Assembly: GCA_964580575.1 (NCBI GenBank)
Contig: CAZOLJ010000085.1
Span: 1-18,794, forward strand
DNA: 18,794 nucleotides
Direction: 5' to 3'
From: CAVPDE01 sp964580575
GTDB taxonomy: Bacteria > Desulfobacterota > DSM-4660 > Desulfatiglandales > HGW-15
Positions 15,244 through 18,794 of the stretch are shown piece after piece. The position numbers were made by a program, and so were the translations under genes. Numbering within the stretch: position 1 is the stretch's first letter; each line of letters opens with the position of its first letter. The notes below the pieces were generated by a model. That model was not told the DNA's origin. It ran no database searches and saw nothing but the letters and a program-made list of their open reading frames with translations.

Positions 15244-16117
15244 GAAGAACGTTCTGGCCGTGGTGGCAGCCGCTGCCACGGGCGTCCAGGTCGGTTCCGC
15301 GATTGTCGCCACCCGCTTTGTAATCGACCAGACCGATCCGGTGACGCTGGGCTTTCTGCGTTACCTCATCGGCTTCTGCCTTCTGCTCATTCCTGCCTGG
15401 CGTGCCAGCCGGGAATGGTTCAGCCGCAGGGACATGCTCCCGATTGCAGCACTGGGCATCACCCAGTTCGGAATCCTGATCGTTCTCATGAACTACGGCC
15501 TGCAGTTCATCCCCTCGGCCCGTGCCGCCCTGATCTTCGCCACCGTGCCGTTGCTGACCATGACTCTGGGGGCTCTCATCGGCTACGAGCGGATGACCGT
15601 GCTCAAGACCGTGGGCGTGCTGCTGACCATTGTGGGCGTGGGTTTTGCCCTGGGAGAGAAGGTGCTCCTTCCAGTCGCCACAGGCGTTGGGTGGATCGGC
15701 GAACTGGCAGTCCTGGCGAGCGCCCTTTGTGCGGCGGTGTGCAGCGTGCTGTATCGACCCTACCTTATCAAGTATCCCACCCTTCAGGTGAGCGCCTTTG
15801 CTATGCTTGCCTCCGTCGGCTTTCTGGCTGTGGCAGCCGGCCTTGAAGGGTCTTTCGGCTCATCTTTCCACTTCACGCTCGCCGGCTGGCTGGCCGTGCT
15901 TTTTATCGGCGCTAGCAGCACCATCGGTTACTACATGTGGCTCTGGGCCCTAAGTCACACCTCTCCGACACGGGTCACGGTGTTCCTCTCGCTCAGCCCC
16001 ATCACGTCGGCCGCCCTGGGTGCGTTGCTCCTGGCGGAGCCGATCTCCGTATTTTTCATCGCCGGCCTGATCTCTGTCATTCTCGGTCTGTACCTGGCCC
16101 ATCGCCCTCAACGGTGA
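15200..16117 (+). CDS. EamA (DMT superfamily) transporter
   Basis: This is a membrane protein of 305 residues with about ten hydrophobic segments in two EamA repeats, typical of drug/metabolite transporters. The first repeat includes GVQVGSAIVATRFVIDQTDPVTLGFLRYLIGF and ends with IPSARAALIFATVPLLTMTLGALIGYERM, the usual signature. The second ends with SPTRVTVFLSLSPITSAALGALLLAEPIS. The first 14 or so residues (MAFFCVYFKEVNCY) are encoded by the right arm of the foldback element, and family-like sequence starts at QKNVLAVV. If the element and one GAAG copy are removed, the codon before AAG-AAC becomes TAG, so the earlier start must have been different. The gene lies codirectionally behind the MarR-GNAT gene. 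The substrate is unknown; amino acids, metabolites or drugs are typical. Confidence 0.9.
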   Translation: MAFFCVYFKEVNCYQKNVLAVVAAAATGVQVGSAIVATRFVIDQTDPVTLGFLRYLIGFCLLLIPAWRASREWFSRRDMLPIAALGITQFGILIVLMNYGLQFIPSARAALIFATVPLLTMTLGALIGYERMTVLKTVGVLLTIVGVGFALGEKVLLPVATGVGWIGELAVLASALCAAVCSVLYRPYLIKYPTLQVSAFAMLASVGFLAVAAGLEGSFGSSFHFTLAGWLAVLFIGASSTIGYYMWLWALSHTSPTRVTVFLSLSPITSAALGALLLAEPISVFFIAGLISVILGLYLAHRPQR

Positions 16118-16157
16118 GGCATCCCCGCCTTGCGGAGCTCATCGAGGGTGTCGGGCT

Positions 16158-16805
16158 TCATTTCACTTTGTCGATGTCTCTTTCTTTTCCGATCACCACG
16201 AGCACTTCGCTTCCTTTGATCACGAAATCAGCGCGAGGAACCATTTGGATCTGATCCGTGAGAACATCTCTCACCGCAATAACTTCGATGTGGTACTTGC
16301 CTCTCAACTGGAGCTCGGCAATGCTCTTGCCCACGAAGCTGCTGGGAGGGGCGATCTCGCAAATGATGTAATTATCCGTCAACGGGATGTAGTCCAGAAC
16401 ATTCGGAGAGATGAGGCCCTTGGCGATCTTGCTGGCCATTTCTTTTTCAGGAATGATGACATCCGTGGCCCCCACTTTCTCGAGGATCAATTTGTGTTCC
16501 TCGTTGGGGGCCTTGACGATGATCTTTTGAACCTTCATCTGTTTGAGGTGGAGCGTCGCGAGCGTGCTGGCCGCGAGATCTTCTCCGAAAGAGATGACCA
16601 CAATGTCCTCTTCTCTCACGCCAATCGTCTCCATCACATTCCGGTCGGTTCCATCTGCGACGATGGCTTTTGTGGAGAAGTCCTTGACTTCCTGGACGGC
16701 TTCTTTTCGCTTGTCAACGGCAAGGACTTCGAGGCCGCTCTCGTAAAGCTGCTTCACAAGGTTGATTCCGAATATTCCCAGACCGATCACGACGATGCGT
16801 TTCAT
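16158..16805 (-). CDS. ktrA: Ktr/Trk potassium uptake regulatory subunit (RCK protein)
   Basis: This is the cytoplasmic gating ring of a potassium transporter, 215 residues long. The RCK_N Rossmann domain starts MKRIVVIGLGIFGINLVKQL with the GxGxxG nucleotide loop, followed by acidic VLAVDKR at the end of strand two and the VADGTDRNVM segment. Residues about 135-215 are an RCK_C domain (FVGKSIAELQLRGKYHIEVIAVRD, SEVLVVIGKERD). A single RCK unit of this size fits KtrA/KtrC; the double-length TrkA is about 458 residues. An AAGGAGGG Shine-Dalgarno (16812-16819) overlaps the ktrB stop. The gap to ktrB is 12 bp, so both are one operon. It converges on the EamA gene, and the 40 bp between them hold no obvious terminator. 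Confidence 0.93.
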   Translation of the reverse strand: MKRIVVIGLGIFGINLVKQLYESGLEVLAVDKRKEAVQEVKDFSTKAIVADGTDRNVMETIGVREEDIVVISFGEDLAASTLATLHLKQMKVQKIIVKAPNEEHKLILEKVGATDVIIPEKEMASKIAKGLISPNVLDYIPLTDNYIICEIAPPSSFVGKSIAELQLRGKYHIEVIAVRDVLTDQIQMVPRADFVIKGSEVLVVIGKERDIDKVK

Positions 16806-16817
16806 TTTGTTCCCTCC

Positions 16818-18230
16818 TTAACCCACCATAACCGTCTCTTCCGCATAAGTGATTTCCCGTTTGGAGGAAGCTACTGCGAGCGAAAAGGCCAGCGTCAAAG
16901 GACCTACGCGGCCGGCAAACATCATGATGATCACGGCGATTTTCTGAATCTCATTGAGTCGGGGGGTCACATTCATGGACAACCCTACGGTCCCAAAGGC
17001 GGAGATCGTCTCAAAAAGATATTCCACGAAATAGTGGCGACTTTCTATGGGTGGCAGGTTCGCACTGCCGGCCAGAAGAAGAACGGACGTGATCAGAGCC
17101 ACTGAAAAAGCGGAGGCAATGATAATGGAGATGGTTCGGGTCAAAACCTCTTTGGGGATGGTTCTATTGAAAACGTTGACTTCATCATGCCCCTTGAACC
17201 GGTTCCAGATCATCAGAAAAAGAAGAGCGGCACTCGTGGTCTTAACGCCGCCCCCTGTAGAACCGGGACAGGCGCCGATGAACATGAGAACCATGATGAG
17301 AAGAATCGCTCCATTAGTGAGCAACCCGAGATCCACGGTATTGAATCCGCACGTCCTGGGAGAGACCGCCTGAAAAATTGAAACCAAAACAGAAGTCCAA
17401 AGATCCATGTCCTTTATCATCGAGTTTCTTTCAAAAAGATAGAAGAGGAGAGACCCGGAGACAACGAGGAAACCGGTAGTGATCAGAACGATCTTGGTGT
17501 GCACGGACAGTCTGTTTTGAGAACCCCTCCATTTGGCCAGCAGTTCATGTAGGACGATGAACCCGATTCCTCCCAGGATAAGCAATCCCATGATCGTGAG
17601 GTTGACGATCCAATCGCTCCGGTACCCCATCAGACTGTCCGAGAAGAGGGAGTAGCCGCAGTTGTTGAAGGCGGAGACGGAGTGATACACGGAAGTGTAA
17701 AGAGCCTGACTCAACGGGAAACCCTGAGAAAAGCGGATAAACAAAAGGAGCGCCCCCACGGACTCAATGATAAGAGTGAAAAGAAGGACCGATTTCAAGA
17801 TCACCAGGAAGTCCCTGCGAGGGGTGTGCATGAACACGGACTGGATGATTTCTCTTTCCTTGAAGGAAATTCCCCGGCCCATCATGCCGAACAGAAAAAC
17901 CGAAAAGGTGATGATTCCAAGCCCACCGATCTGAAAAAGAATCATTGTGGTGATCTGACCGATGAGGGAGAGATCTTTGCCGATGTCAATGGTGGCAAGA
18001 CCTGTAACGCAGACTCCCGATGTGGACATGAAGAGTGCGTCAATGAAAGTCAGCGGGTTCTTGGAGGCTGCAAACGGAAACCACAGAGCAAAGGCACCTA
18101 GGAGAATGAACCCGGCAAAGCTGAGAATGAAAATCCGGGCAGGAGGAAGATGTCTTGAGAAAAAGATTTTGACTCTGACGTTGTTCACTGGATCAAAACC
18201 AGTTTTTTGATTTTTAATGCCCAGTGTCAT
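16818..18230 (-). CDS. ktrB: Ktr/Trk potassium transporter membrane subunit
   Basis: This is the K+-conducting membrane protein of the SKT superfamily, 470 residues, with four repeated M1-pore-M2 units. The four filter regions are visible in order: MSTSGVCVTGLAT, SAFNNCGYSLF, VSPRTCGFNTVD and SAFGTVGLSMN, each with its conserved glycine. A cysteine precedes that glycine in filters two and three, where alanine is commoner. The final repeat ends with GRVGPLTLAFSLA, typical of KtrB. The length lies between KtrB and TrkH, but pairing with a single-RCK partner favours KtrB. The ATG overlaps the stop of the preceding gene as ATGA, so translation is probably coupled to it. Confidence 0.93.
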   Translation of the reverse strand: MTLGIKNQKTGFDPVNNVRVKIFFSRHLPPARIFILSFAGFILLGAFALWFPFAASKNPLTFIDALFMSTSGVCVTGLATIDIGKDLSLIGQITTMILFQIGGLGIITFSVFLFGMMGRGISFKEREIIQSVFMHTPRRDFLVILKSVLLFTLIIESVGALLLFIRFSQGFPLSQALYTSVYHSVSAFNNCGYSLFSDSLMGYRSDWIVNLTIMGLLILGGIGFIVLHELLAKWRGSQNRLSVHTKIVLITTGFLVVSGSLLFYLFERNSMIKDMDLWTSVLVSIFQAVSPRTCGFNTVDLGLLTNGAILLIMVLMFIGACPGSTGGGVKTTSAALLFLMIWNRFKGHDEVNVFNRTIPKEVLTRTISIIIASAFSVALITSVLLLAGSANLPPIESRHYFVEYLFETISAFGTVGLSMNVTPRLNEIQKIAVIIMMFAGRVGPLTLAFSLAVASSKREITYAEETVMVG

Positions 18231-18794
18231 GACTTGGATCTCGGATTCAGGAAATATTTACATGTTAAGTGATTTTCCGTCTCGCACACCTCATGCAGCC
18301 ATTTTCCACCCAATACCATTCGGTCGAGATAGGCGCCGCAAACAGTCATTTCGTGAGAGGCATCGAGCGCATCGTAGTGAAGACAGGGACACAGCATCGT
18401 CAATTGCCGTTCCACCCGATCCTCAGTGCCCAGCCCATCGATCATTTTGACCATCAGGGAGGATCTCAAAGGTGTATCGGCAATGAACTTGACAAAGTCC
18501 ACTCCCGCCTGTTTCAGATCCTCGATCAGCCCGCGATGTTTTTCGTGGAGCAGGGCCAACAAAGGCGCCTTCCTGGTCCGGGTGTTTCGCTTCAGAACAA
18601 CACACAACTCCACCAGGGCATCCCGTTGCTGAATCAGCATGGGTCCGAAACGGACCACGATGATACGGGGTTTTCCCTCAATGGCTCTGTCCAGGCACTG
18701 GGTTGGGCTGGGGACCCATGCTTCTCCCTTTGATTTCGGTTCAAACCGGCCTGAAACGTCGCACAAAAGGTAACGAAGGTTTTTCCTGGCCTGT
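18227..18794 (-). CDS. Cysteine-rich protein of unknown function, 5' end outside the window
   Basis: I do not recognise this protein. The frame is open to the window edge, and reading upstream of the TTG at 18766 gives plausible coding (GKNLRYLLCDVSG), so the start is probably beyond the window. The middle part alternates hydrophobic strands and helices (PRIIVVRFG, APLLALLHE, LIEDLKQAGVDFVKFI). This looks like the second half of a degenerate receiver-type fold without an evident phospho-acceptor; that is only a fold impression. The C-terminal 55 residues hold five cysteines (CPC-x14-C-x17-C-x7-C), suited to binding a metal or Fe-S cluster. It ends in an ATGA overlap with ktrB, which supports a real gene cotranscribed with the potassium transporter, perhaps as a sensor. 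Confidence 0.7.
   Translation of the reverse strand, partial: QARKNLRYLLCDVSGRFEPKSKGEAWVPSPTQCLDRAIEGKPRIIVVRFGPMLIQQRDALVELCVVLKRNTRTRKAPLLALLHEKHRGLIEDLKQAGVDFVKFIADTPLRSSLMVKMIDGLGTEDRVERQLTMLCPCLHYDALDASHEMTVCGAYLDRMVLGGKWLHEVCETENHLTCKYFLNPRSKS

Noticed and set aside
16245..17105. Plus-strand open frame of about 286 codons opposite ktrA/ktrB
   Set aside because: It lies opposite two recognisable potassium-transport genes, crosses their junction and shows no protein-family features.

Overview
The window looks like a chromosomal piece of a GC-rich, probably anaerobic bacterium, most likely Desulfobacterota (the former Deltaproteobacteria, perhaps near Syntrophobacterales). This assignment is an inference from four things: the archaeal-style split glutamate synthase, the Fe-S type PurF, the NifA-like sigma-54 activator, and intergenic gaps filled with short degenerate tandem repeats. 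No rRNA or other phylogenetic marker is present. There is no tRNA, CRISPR array, prophage or transposase gene.

Region 1 (1-10.5 kb, all + strand) is a run of five nitrogen-handling genes. They are an FMN/Fe-S glutamate-synthase core, a glutamine amidotransferase fused to a GXGXG domain, carA, carB and purF. All of them donate, channel or receive the amide nitrogen of glutamine, for glutamate, carbamoyl phosphate (pyrimidines and arginine) and phosphoribosylamine (purines). Every junction between these genes holds a short tandem array, with a different 7-bp (once 8-bp) unit in nearly every case. One array runs through the carB/purF overlap and encodes part of the PurF propeptide. Directly downstream (10.6-12.2 kb) is a GAF/AAA+/Fis-type sigma-54 activator resembling NifA.

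Region 2 (12.2-16.1 kb) looks accessory. It has a MATE efflux pump on the minus strand, divergent from a MarR-GNAT fusion gene that has a clear palindrome between its -35 and -10 elements. Next comes a 296-bp foldback (MITE-like) element with 13-bp perfect terminal inverted repeats and a 4-bp target duplication. An EamA-family transporter follows, and its Shine-Dalgarno and ATG lie inside the element's right arm. The tandem arrays of region 1 are not seen here.

Region 3 (16.1-18.8 kb, minus strand) is a potassium-uptake operon. An unrecognised cysteine-rich protein, cut by the window edge, overlaps ktrB/trkH by ATGA, and ktrA/trkA follows 12 bp later with a strong Shine-Dalgarno.

The most interesting observations are the system of unit-swapping heptamer arrays, the exaptation of one array into PurF, and the foldback element that apparently supplies the start of the EamA gene. 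I did not find a convincing new defence or biosynthetic system.
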